From Poriferisphaera corsica (lineage in GTDB: Bacteria > Planctomycetota > Phycisphaerae > Phycisphaerales > Phycisphaeraceae): a DNA stretch of 64,000 nucleotides. Shown here piece by piece: positions 53,881 through 61,694 of this stretch. Position 1 is the stretch's first letter. Every line of letters begins with the position of its first letter. The stretch covers positions 868,001-932,000 of the forward strand of contig NZ_CP036425.1 in assembly GCF_007747445.1 (NCBI RefSeq), read 5' to 3'. Made by a program: the position numbers and the translations under genes. Below the pieces are notes generated by a model, which saw only the letters and a list, made by a program, of their open reading frames with translations, ran no database searches and was not told the origin of the DNA.

Positions 53881-55308
53881 TTATTGTTGCTCTTCATTAT
53901 TATCTAACTGTTGCTTAGATTTATCAGCGGCGTCTTGTTCGTCATTACGCTGGCGGTGGGCTTGAAGTTTGCGCTCGATTTCATCGAGTTGAGCGTCCTG
54001 GTCTTCGGGGAGGAATTCCTCTTCATCCTCGCTGAGCCATCCTCCCTCTGTTTCATGGTCATCTTCTGGGGATTCATCGTCTTGGGTTGCATCGCCATTG
54101 GGATCGGCTGCAGGATTATGTCCTGTAGTTTGGGCGTTTTTAGCTGCGAAGGGGTTGGCGCGTTTTGATTCTTTGTAGACAGGAGGAGGGAAACCATAGC
54201 GGAGGTACTGCTCGCGTTCCCATTGGCGGAGATCGCGTTTCCATGCGGCTGCGTTGAATTTTTCGCCTGTTTCTTCGGCTTTTTGCTTGGCTTCTGCGGT
54301 GCGTCGCATTTTTTCACGGCGCATGTGATGTTGGAAACCAAGGAGGTCGGGCCAACCGTATTCGAGTTCGCCTGTTTCGGGGTTTTTCCATTTTTCTGAG
54401 GCATCGATGTCTTCGAGTGATTTGTTTTGATCCTCGACGGGGATGGGAACGAGTTCGATGTCGTCTTTAGCGGCGTTTTGTCGGATGGTAACGCGGTTGT
54501 TTCGTGCGAGTTCGAGTGTGGCGAGGAATAGGCCGATCATTTCGGAACGGTTGGTGCGGCCTGTGAAGATTTGTTGGAGGGACATGGGGCCGTCGGATGC
54601 GAGGAGGTCGTAGATGTCGTCGGCATGGACGGAGATGGGTGTGTCGTCGTAGGTGACTTCGTGGAAGTTTTTACGTCCGATGGAGTCGAGGAGGCGGCCG
54701 AAGGCGCGGCAGAGGTCGAGGACATTGATGTCGGCGAGGTCGATTTCAGGTTCTTCGGGCTGCGCGTCTGGGTCTTCCATGGCCTTTTTGGGGGCGGACT
54801 GGAAGCGGTTTTGCCATTCGTATTCGCGGTGTTCGAGTTCGATCGATGCGTCTTTGAATCGTTTGTAGGCGAGGAGTTGCTGGACGAGTTCGTAACGTGG
54901 GTCGGACTCGTCGAGGCGGTTTTGTTCTTCTTCGGTGAGCTCTTCTTCGCCGGAGCGCTCGCGGATGGCTTCGTCGATGCGTGGGACGAGGAGTTGAGAT
55001 TTGATTTCGAGGAGGGTGGCGGCCATGACGAGGAACTCGCCGGCACGGTCGACATCGAAGGTTTGGATAACCTTGATGTGATCAAGATATTGTTCGGTGA
55101 GTTCGGAGACGGGGATGTCGTAGAGGTCGATTTCGTTGCGGCGGACGAGATAGAGGAGTAGGTCGAGCGGGCCTGAATAGGCGTCGAGGCGGACTTTGTA
55201 GGCTTGAGGTGAGGCGGGAGAGGGATCGGCCTGATTAGGCGCGGGTGATGAGGTGGGCTGAGGGGCTTGTTTGGGGGTGGGTGGATTGTCGGGGGCTTGC
55301 TCGATCAT
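53881..55308 (-). CDS. scpA: Segregation and condensation protein A, with long C-terminal extension
   Basis: ScpA is the kleisin that joins SMC heads in the condensin complex. The N-terminal domain has YSGPLDLLLYLVRRNEIDLY and ISELT-like helices, and the C-terminal winged helix is in SLQQIFTGRTNRSEMIGLFL and LELARNNRVTIRQ. These are complete by residue 290. A further 185 residues follow, ending in a highly acidic, Gln-rich tail (DDESPEDDHETEGG, DNNEEQQ), which makes the protein nearly twice the usual 250. The N-terminus has a Pro-rich 35-residue lead. No scpB or smc lies beside it. Confidence 0.9.
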   Translation of the reverse strand: MIEQAPDNPPTPKQAPQPTSSPAPNQADPSPASPQAYKVRLDAYSGPLDLLLYLVRRNEIDLYDIPVSELTEQYLDHIKVIQTFDVDRAGEFLVMAATLLEIKSQLLVPRIDEAIRERSGEEELTEEEQNRLDESDPRYELVQQLLAYKRFKDASIELEHREYEWQNRFQSAPKKAMEDPDAQPEEPEIDLADINVLDLCRAFGRLLDSIGRKNFHEVTYDDTPISVHADDIYDLLASDGPMSLQQIFTGRTNRSEMIGLFLATLELARNNRVTIRQNAAKDDIELVPIPVEDQNKSLEDIDASEKWKNPETGELEYGWPDLLGFQHHMRREKMRRTAEAKQKAEETGEKFNAAAWKRDLRQWEREQYLRYGFPPPVYKESKRANPFAAKNAQTTGHNPAADPNGDATQDDESPEDDHETEGGWLSEDEEEFLPEDQDAQLDEIERKLQAHRQRNDEQDAADKSKQQLDNNEEQQ

Positions 55309-55473
55309 AGGGGAGTAATTTTAGCGGATTTTTGGGGGTGATGCTGGGCAGATTTGGGGGGATTATGGTGGAAAAGCGCGTTATGGCGATGAATGAGGGG
55401 TGGGGCGGTGAGTGAAGCGCGGCAGGGTGTATAATGGTGCTTTGAATCAACCTTGAGACTGGATGAACCATTC

Positions 55474-56547
55474 ATGACTGAGATGCCAAAAGAAACGTGT
55501 GATGGTGTGGGGAATAAGTCGAACGATCAGCGTTTTGCTGAGGAAGTGTTGCGGGTCGAGCGGGAAACGATCGGGCGGTTAGTGTTGGGGGATGCGTTTC
55601 ATGCAGCAGTGAAGTTGGTGCTTGAAAAAACGGGAGGCTGGATGTCGGGGGTCGGGGGTGCATCGAACGGTGGGTCGTTGGTGATCTCTGGGATGGGGAA
55701 ATCAGGGCTGATTGGGCAGAAGCTTAGCGCGACATTTGCGTCGACGGGAACGGCATCTCATTTCCTGCATCCATCTGAGGCGATGCATGGTGATCTTGGG
55801 AAAGTGCAACGCGGTGATGTGGTGATGATCTTATCATATGGCGGAAACACGGAGGAAGTTGTGTCGTTGGCGTCACTGCTGAGGCAGGATGATGTGCCGG
55901 TGATCGCGATGGTGGGGACGGATGATTGTGAGTTGGCAAGATTGTCAGAGGTGGTGTTGGAAGTGGGTGATATTACAGAAGCATGTCCGTTGAATTTAGC
56001 GCCGACAGCTTCAACGACGGCGATGTTGGCGTTGGGGGATGCGCTGGCGTTAACGGTGTCGCGGCGTCGTGATTTTGGGGTAGATGATTTTAAGCGCGTG
56101 CATCCGGGAGGTGGCTTGGGCAGGCAGCTGATGCCGGTGGTCCAGGCGATGCGGTTTAAGGTGGGAGAGAATTTGCCGCTGGTGAATGAGGCGGCGAGTG
56201 TTCGAGAAGCATTTGAGGAGGCGGACGCATTCGCAGCGAAACGAAAGATCCGTCGGACAGGTGCGATTTTGGTGGTGAATGATATAGGAGAGCTGGCGGG
56301 GATATTTACGGATGCGGACTTCAGGCGGTTGGCGATGAAGGGGGCTAATCAAGCGTTAGGTACGATGATTAAGGATGCGATGACGAAAGAGCCGCGAAAG
56401 CTGGGAAGTGATTCGATTGTGCGTGATGCGGTGCATCTGGTGCGTGAATTACGGATTGATGAGATCCCGGTGGTAGACGGTGCGAATCGACCTGTTGGGC
56501 TGGTGGACGTGCAGGATTTGATTGCTTTGAAAGTAATCGAGGGTTAA
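55474..56547 (+). CDS. kdsD: Arabinose-5-phosphate isomerase KdsD/KpsF
   Basis: Converts ribulose-5-phosphate to arabinose-5-phosphate, the first step of Kdo synthesis. The SIS sugar-isomerase domain (about 30-205) has SLVISGMGKSGLIGQKLSAT, FLHPSEAMHGDLGKVQRGDV and SYGGNTEEVVSLASLL. Two CBS domains follow (VREAFEEADAFAAKRKIRRT, DEIPVVDGANRPVGLVDVQD). The gap between is the usual linker. ATG 55474 is taken as start; the frame extends to a TTG at 55453. kdsC lies 650 bp downstream on the same strand, beyond a minus-strand gene. Confidence 0.93.
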   Translation: MTEMPKETCDGVGNKSNDQRFAEEVLRVERETIGRLVLGDAFHAAVKLVLEKTGGWMSGVGGASNGGSLVISGMGKSGLIGQKLSATFASTGTASHFLHPSEAMHGDLGKVQRGDVVMILSYGGNTEEVVSLASLLRQDDVPVIAMVGTDDCELARLSEVVLEVGDITEACPLNLAPTASTTAMLALGDALALTVSRRRDFGVDDFKRVHPGGGLGRQLMPVVQAMRFKVGENLPLVNEAASVREAFEEADAFAAKRKIRRTGAILVVNDIGELAGIFTDADFRRLAMKGANQALGTMIKDAMTKEPRKLGSDSIVRDAVHLVRELRIDEIPVVDGANRPVGLVDVQDLIALKVIEG

Positions 56548-56554
56548 GTGCTGA

Positions 56555-57046
56555 TTAGTATTTTTGTTTACAGGCGGCGTTCATCATTGCGCGGACGACG
56601 AGATGGTGGAATGGTCGGATGAGGTTGAAGTAGATGGGGCCGGTCCAGTGCTTGTATTTGACGACGGTGGTGACGGTGAAGTGGCTTTTATTATCGGTTG
56701 TGACAGCGAGCCAAGCAGCGAGGTGGTTATCTTCGGGAGCTTCGACAATCCAGTACTGATCTTCCTGGGCTTCTCGGACGGTGAAAAAGAGGGCGAGTTG
56801 GTTGGGGGTGAAGGGGACATCTTGCGGAGATGTGATGGTGGTGATCGTTGGATGGCCGGTCTTGAGGCGGAGGAGGGTAGTGAGAATGAGACGTATTTTA
56901 TAGAATATTTTGAGCCACCACGGAGAGTAGGATATGAAGCCGAGGATGAATTGGCGAAGGGTGAGATTGCAGGTGGTATGCTTGCGGTCGACGTGATTTG
57001 CGCCTTGGAGGTAAGGTTCGAGGATGGGATTGATTGGATGCGTCAA
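56555..57046 (-). CDS. DUF2867-like protein
   Basis: A 163-residue protein whose second half (QYWIVEAPEDNHLAAWLAVT, YKHWTGPIYFNLIRPFHHLV followed by VRAMMNAA) matches DUF2867 as I remember it. Its function is unknown. The start is TTG 57046, with a perfect AAGGAG seven bases upstream; the longer frame to 57382 has no such site and no family sequence, and would overlap kdsC. It ends seven bases from the kdsD stop. Confidence 0.72.
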   Translation of the reverse strand: MTHPINPILEPYLQGANHVDRKHTTCNLTLRQFILGFISYSPWWLKIFYKIRLILTTLLRLKTGHPTITTITSPQDVPFTPNQLALFFTVREAQEDQYWIVEAPEDNHLAAWLAVTTDNKSHFTVTTVVKYKHWTGPIYFNLIRPFHHLVVRAMMNAACKQKY

Positions 57047-57196
57047 TGTGCAACTCCTTGTGAACCAAGTAGAATTACTTAACAGACAGCCTAAGCAATA
57101 AAACTGACATTTCTTAGCGGAAGTATAATGGTTTATTGTCGATAATGTATATGTTGCGTGAATTAATAAATTGAAATGAGATAAGCGAGTTAGCTG

Positions 57197-57718
57197 ATGC
57201 GCGAGATTAAATTGATTGTATGTGACGTGGATGGCGTGCTTACGTCTGGTGAGATTATCTATGATAATCAGGGTAATGAACTGAAGAAGTTTAATGTGAA
57301 GGATGGGTTTGGGATTAAAGCTGCTCAGCTGACTGGTGTTAAGGTGGGTGTGATTACAGCTCGTGAGTCTGAGGTGGTACACAAACGGGTTGCGGAATTA
57401 GGGATGGGTGATTACTACCACTATGGCGTTCACGATAAGGCGGTGGCTGTCCAGAAATTAGCAGAAGCTGCGGGCTGTGAATTGGAAGAGGTCGCGTATG
57501 TGGGTGATGACGTGATTGATATGTCTGCGATGAAGTTGGTGGGGTATCCGATTGCGGTGGCTGATGCGGTGCAAGAAGTGAAGGACTTGTCGAAGCATGT
57601 GATGATCAATAAAGGCGGTGAAGGGGCGGTGCGTGAAGCGATTGAAATGATTCTCAAGACGCAGGGGACGTGGCATCGGGTGATTGAGACGTATGGTGGG
57701 GCAAGGAAATCGGTGTGA
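57197..57718 (+). CDS. kdsC: 3-deoxy-D-manno-octulosonate 8-phosphate phosphatase KdsC
   Basis: Dephosphorylates Kdo-8-phosphate in the Kdo pathway. The HAD motif I is LIVCDVDGVLTSGE with nucleophile Asp10 and acid Asp12. Further family segments are FNVKDGFGIKAAQLTGVKVG, VITARESEVVHKRVAELGM and VAYVGDDVIDMSAMKLVGYP. The 173 residues are typical for the small class. It shares the pathway with kdsD upstream. Its region also has a divergent DUF2867 gene. Confidence 0.92.
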   Translation: MREIKLIVCDVDGVLTSGEIIYDNQGNELKKFNVKDGFGIKAAQLTGVKVGVITARESEVVHKRVAELGMGDYYHYGVHDKAVAVQKLAEAAGCELEEVAYVGDDVIDMSAMKLVGYPIAVADAVQEVKDLSKHVMINKGGEGAVREAIEMILKTQGTWHRVIETYGGARKSV

Positions 57719-57762
57719 TGGTTTATCGAAGCATTGCTTTAGAGATGGCAACGATCTAATGG

Positions 57763-58473
57763 CTAGAGATGTTTGTTTGATACATCAAATAATTTATGGT
57801 GTTGGTTGAGCAACTTTGTGATGTATTGAGATTCTTCGACTGTGGCGTAAGGAGAGAATAATTTATACGTCTTGCCTGCGATGGTTTTGATTTGGGGTTT
57901 ATATGCGAATCCGTTGATAAAAGCGGTGTCTTTATCACCATTATCTTGGATGGCATAGTAGAAGAAGTTGATTTGATTGGCTGGGAAGAATTGTTTGCCT
58001 ATATGGGGTAGAGGTGATTCTTTCTTAGTGAGGCCGAGAGGAGAGAGTGTGAGAGTGGTTGTGTTGAGGATGGAGGCTATTGTGCCGTAGATCAAAAATA
58101 AGCCTATGATCCAAAAGATCAATAGGAAGGTGTTTTCTAGAAAGAACTGAAGTGTGAAGATGGGTTGGTTGTTTGCGATCGCTTGCCAGATGGGGATGCC
58201 GACGGCAGCGTTCCATAATAGCGTGATGATGACGGCGAAGAAGAATTGTAGTCGTGGCCAACGGTATTGAATGACGCAGGTGTCTTCAATGGTGTTGACG
58301 ATGATACGGTTGGTTGGCGGTTGGAGAGGAAGGTTGTTGGCTTGATTAGCAGTTTGGATGTAATTCTTAAGATTTATGTTTTTTAGGCAGTTGAGGCAAG
58401 AAGCATCGAGTGTTGCGATATCTAAGTTTGAGGCAGGGATAGGGTGCTTGCAATTTGGGCAGGTGATATTCAT
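57763..58473 (-). CDS. Zinc-ribbon membrane protein (paralogue 1)
   Basis: A 236-residue protein with an N-terminal CxxC...CxxC zinc ribbon (CPNCKHPIPASN ... ASCLNCLKN). Two hydrophobic helices follow (LQFFFAVIITLLWNAAVGIP; FLLIFWIIGLFLIYGTIASI), then a C-terminal beta-rich part. The layout is shared with the neighbouring gene. No function is recognised. It probably sits in the inner membrane with the zinc ribbon in the cytoplasm. Confidence 0.55.
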   Translation of the reverse strand: MNITCPNCKHPIPASNLDIATLDASCLNCLKNINLKNYIQTANQANNLPLQPPTNRIIVNTIEDTCVIQYRWPRLQFFFAVIITLLWNAAVGIPIWQAIANNQPIFTLQFFLENTFLLIFWIIGLFLIYGTIASILNTTTLTLSPLGLTKKESPLPHIGKQFFPANQINFFYYAIQDNGDKDTAFINGFAYKPQIKTIAGKTYKLFSPYATVEESQYITKLLNQHHKLFDVSNKHL

Positions 58474-58506
58474 GTTGCCGATCCAGATGAGGATTGGGGG
58501 CGATAA

Positions 58507-59214
58507 TTATGTGCCGACTGTTTGTAGTGAGGAGATGCCGGTTTGGCGTTCGAGTTCTTGCTCGATGTAAAGGGCGTGGGATTTTTCTGCGAGGCGTGCG
58601 GCGATGAGTTGATCTTTGCCTTCGATCATGATGGCGAAGACGTTGTAACGGGGCATGTCGTTGACGGTAACGCCACTTTTCTTGACGTGGAATTGTTTGA
58701 TTTGGGCGGGGTCGAGGCGTTTGTTGCCGAACCATGGGAATGGGCCGTGTGAGACGCGGAGCTGATTGGCGTCGAGTGAGTAGATGGTGCGGTTGAAGAG
58801 GCCGGTGATTGCAGAGTAGGAAGTGCCGATGCCAACGCAGATGAATGGGATCATGAAAAGGGGAAGGAACCAATCGACGTCGGATAGCGATTGGGCCGTG
58901 GCGATGTCTTTGATAGCCTGATAGACGAAGATGCTGACGATGCTGTTCCAGAAGAGGGCAAAGAAAAGGAAGAAGAAGGCGCCGCCGTTGAACCAGCGGT
59001 GGATCATACGAAAGCTGTGAGAATGTGGATCGATTTTAAGGAAGGCGGGTTTATCGACAGTGTGCTTGGTTTGGATAATACCTTCTTCTGTATCGGGGAG
59101 CTGATCGGTGATGCTGAAAATTGAATCGCATGCGTTACATTTAGCGATCATGTGTTCGATGTTGATGTCATCGGAAGGAATTGCTTTATTGCAGTTTTCG
59201 CATTGGATTTTCAT
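58507..59214 (-). CDS. Zinc-ribbon membrane protein (paralogue 2)
   Basis: A 235-residue paralogue of the previous gene: CENCNKAIPSDD ... KCNACDSIFS at the N-terminus, helices GGAFFFLFFALFWNSIVSIF and PLFMIPFICVGIGTSYSAIT, then the matching beta part with TIYSLDANQLRVSHGPFPW and WFGNKRLDPAQIKQFHVKKS. Its order and length match paralogue 1 except for small gaps. The two are 33 bp apart and likely cotranscribed. Confidence 0.58.
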   Translation of the reverse strand: MKIQCENCNKAIPSDDINIEHMIAKCNACDSIFSITDQLPDTEEGIIQTKHTVDKPAFLKIDPHSHSFRMIHRWFNGGAFFFLFFALFWNSIVSIFVYQAIKDIATAQSLSDVDWFLPLFMIPFICVGIGTSYSAITGLFNRTIYSLDANQLRVSHGPFPWFGNKRLDPAQIKQFHVKKSGVTVNDMPRYNVFAIMIEGKDQLIAARLAEKSHALYIEQELERQTGISSLQTVGT

Positions 59215-59231
59215 GTTGCCTCACTTTTGGG

Positions 59232-59543
59232 TTACTCCATCATTTCTAGCAGGTCGTTGATTTCTTGTGCGGCGTGGTCATCGCCTGATTCGACGGCCAT
59301 TTTGATGCCGAGATTGAGGACGGATTTAGCGTCGTGGTCTTCGCCAAGCTCAGAGAGCATTTTTGCTTTTTGGAAATAGGCGTAGCAATAGTGCTTATCG
59401 AGGTCGAGGGTTTTGTCGAGCCAATCGATAGCGGTTTGGAAATCTTCGGTTTTGGCGTGTTCGAGGGCGATGCCGTAAGTGACGAAAGGGTCAGTCGGGT
59501 CGGCATCGAACATTTTTTGCAATTGATTTAAGCGATCACTCAT
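59232..59543 (-). CDS. Small tetratricopeptide-repeat protein
   Basis: A 103-residue protein with TPR-like helices: PFVTYGIALEHAKTEDFQTA, IDWLDKTLDLDKHYCYAYFQ and KAKMLSELGEDHDAKSVLNL. This is a short two-to-three-repeat scaffold found in many planctomycetes. The start is set to ATG 59543; an upstream ATG at 59561 adds six residues. It lies 17 bp before the paralogue-2 stop on the same strand. Confidence 0.7.
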   Translation of the reverse strand: MSDRLNQLQKMFDADPTDPFVTYGIALEHAKTEDFQTAIDWLDKTLDLDKHYCYAYFQKAKMLSELGEDHDAKSVLNLGIKMAVESGDDHAAQEINDLLEMME

Positions 59544-59701
59544 GCGGGCATTATAATGCATTCACAATGTATTGAATAGAAATGAAAACGTTATGTGTTT
59601 TACATTTAACAGTTGATATTTTTTTAAGTACATTGCGAATTGTTCTTTTATTACAGTTTGTTTCGATCCATAATAATTAGTCGCTTAGCGAGATTGAAAA
59701 A

Positions 59702-60802
59702 ATGTCGCATTCTGAATTACTTTGTTTTTGCGGATCAGGTAAAAAATATTTCCAATGTCACACAAAATTTGAGGGTATGCAAGAGCCATCTGATAGAGAT
59801 TTGCATAATGTTGATCAATATGTTCCTCAAGAACGCGTATGCTACGCGCCCGACTTTCTACGAAAATGTAATGGTAAGATCATTAGGTCACATACAATAC
59901 AGAAAAAGGGTAGCTTGTCATTTATTGCGGATAATGGGCATGTTATCGGTGTGAAATTTGGTGATAAATACAATAATCATATACGGTTTGATAAAATTGG
60001 AATAAACAAAGCTTCGACATTTTATGGTTTTTGCCAGCACCACGATAAAGCGATTTTTAAGCCAATTGAAGATGTTGATTTTATTGCAAGTCCTATGCAG
60101 TGTTTCTTGATGTGTTTTCGAGCATTATGTTTTGAGTTGTATAAAAGTAGAGGGGCTGTGATAAATAATGATTATCGAGATCTTTGCTGCAGAGGCCAGC
60201 ACTATAGAGAACAATTAACAATTCATGAAAATGTGAGAAGATATAACGCGGAAACAAAATCAAAAATCCATGATCTGGAAATATTAAAACGATGGATGGA
60301 CAGCAGCATATCAAAAGGCGTAATACCAAAGAATTTTGCCTTTACTGTAATTGAGTACAACGAACAATCGCCATTTCATGTTTCAGCTGTGATTAGCCCA
60401 GAATATGATTTTGAGGGGCGACAATTACTAGAGCTATCAGATCTTAGCAGTTTTTCGGATCGTGTAATGATTTCAACAATCCCCTTGGAACGAAAAAAGG
60501 GTTGTATGGTTTTGGGGTGGAATTCGTCCTTCTGTGGGGCGTCAGAAAGTTTTGTGAATTCGTTTGTTGATCAAACTAAATTGCTTGGTTTTGATGTACT
60601 GTTGCAATCTTCAATTATATTAGCGGAGAATATTTATTTAAATCCTTCTTGGTGGGAGTCATTAGGTAGCCATCGTGATGTTTTAAATGATATGTTGGAG
60701 CATAATATTCAGGATTATGGCTTAAATAGTTTGAAAGATATCCAGTCGTCAGGCCTGTTTGATAGTACTGAATTCAGATTTCAGAGTTTCGGTGGGGGTT
60801 AG
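59702..60802 (+). CDS. SEC-C zinc-motif protein of unknown function, AT-rich
   Basis: A 366-residue protein beginning with a SEC-C motif (LLCFCGSGKKYFQCH, ligands Cys-x-Cys-x8-Cys-His). A second Cys/His segment, YGFCQHHDKAIFKPIEDVDF, lies near 103-122. The rest is helical and mixed and I recognise no enzyme. Its sequence is noticeably AT-rich (a sampled 60 bases had 23 G+C) and it has neutral GC skew, unlike its neighbours, which suggests recent horizontal gain. Its stop overlaps the convergent phosphodiesterase stop by four bases. Confidence 0.6.
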   Translation: MSHSELLCFCGSGKKYFQCHTKFEGMQEPSDRDLHNVDQYVPQERVCYAPDFLRKCNGKIIRSHTIQKKGSLSFIADNGHVIGVKFGDKYNNHIRFDKIGINKASTFYGFCQHHDKAIFKPIEDVDFIASPMQCFLMCFRALCFELYKSRGAVINNDYRDLCCRGQHYREQLTIHENVRRYNAETKSKIHDLEILKRWMDSSISKGVIPKNFAFTVIEYNEQSPFHVSAVISPEYDFEGRQLLELSDLSSFSDRVMISTIPLERKKGCMVLGWNSSFCGASESFVNSFVDQTKLLGFDVLLQSSIILAENIYLNPSWWESLGSHRDVLNDMLEHNIQDYGLNSLKDIQSSGLFDSTEFRFQSFGGG

Positions 60803-61311
60803 TCGTCAATGTCGATGATTTCGGCGGTGACGGTTTCTAGGTCGAGGATGGCGACGGTGCAGCGGCCTGTGAGCCAACCACAGCATTCACCGGGGTTGAG
60901 GAAGAGTGTTGAGGAGTCGTGGCCGGGGAGGGTGCGGGTTTCGTTGACGATTTCGTGGGTGTGGCCGGTGATGATGACGTCGGCGGGTTTGTTATTTGGG
61001 GTCATGTCATCGGTTTTGAGCCAATCGATGAAATGCGACATGACGATGGTTCTGTTGTGGAGTGTGACGGTGATCTGGTCTTCGAGATCGGGTAGGACAG
61101 ATTTGAGGCCCTTGCGTTCGCCATCGTTGTTGCCGAAGACGCAGTAAAGGGGGATGGGGAGAACTGAGGGGGCAATGAGCTTTGCGGCGAAGGGAGCGAC
61201 GTAGTCGCCGGCATGAAAGATAGCGTCAACGTTCTGCTTGCGGAAAAACGCGATGGCTTTCTTGAATGTGGGGAGGCGGTCGTGTGTATCGCTAATAACG
61301 CCGATTTTCAT
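60799..61311 (-). CDS. YfcE-type metallophosphoesterase
   Basis: A 170-residue calcineurin-like phosphodiesterase with MKIGVISDTHDRLPTFKKAI (motif D-x-H), AIFHAGDYVAPF, CVFGNNDGERKG and ITGHTHEIVNETRTL. This small class includes YfcE, which hydrolyses phosphodiesters in vitro. ATG 61311 is chosen because AAGGAG lies seven bases upstream; the frame extends to 61392. It faces the SEC-C gene and shares an upstream region with carB in divergent orientation. Confidence 0.88.
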   Translation of the reverse strand: MKIGVISDTHDRLPTFKKAIAFFRKQNVDAIFHAGDYVAPFAAKLIAPSVLPIPLYCVFGNNDGERKGLKSVLPDLEDQITVTLHNRTIVMSHFIDWLKTDDMTPNNKPADVIITGHTHEIVNETRTLPGHDSSTLFLNPGECCGWLTGRCTVAILDLETVTAEIIDIDD

Positions 61312-61694
61312 GGGAGGCTCCTTAAACGGGGTTTGCGAGGGTGTGAAATGGAGGGGTGAGGAGCGGGAGAGATTGTGACTAACTATGCACAATGCTATTC
61401 AAGATGGCAGAGAGGTCAATGGGGGACAGTCTTGCGTGCAATGGTTGAAGGAGGGAAAGATGGGGGAGATGGGATGATTCGATTAATAAGATGTGCGAAA
61501 TGGTGTGTATAGTGGGGTGAAAAGGGCGTCTGATTCGCCATTTGAGGGGCAAATGGGTAAACTTCATCAAATTTAGGTGAAAATTGTCTCGATCGGTGCG
61601 CGATTTGTTCGCGCTGATTTGTAGGCGATTGGTTTGAGTTAATGTTCCCGAAAGCTGGGCGCTGTGGCGCTGGTGCTGTTCTTACAGGTGAAAC
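61312..61694. other. Divergent upstream region of carB
   Basis: No gene is seen. A perfect 7-bp hairpin CCATTTG/CAAATGG (61538-61556) lies in the presumed carB leader, and a GCGC hairpin is near 61660. Confidence 0.4.

Noticed and set aside
53904-53918. Palindrome CTAACTGTTGCTTAG as functional copy
   Set aside because: It lies inside the scpA coding end and has a mismatch and different centre, so chance is likely.
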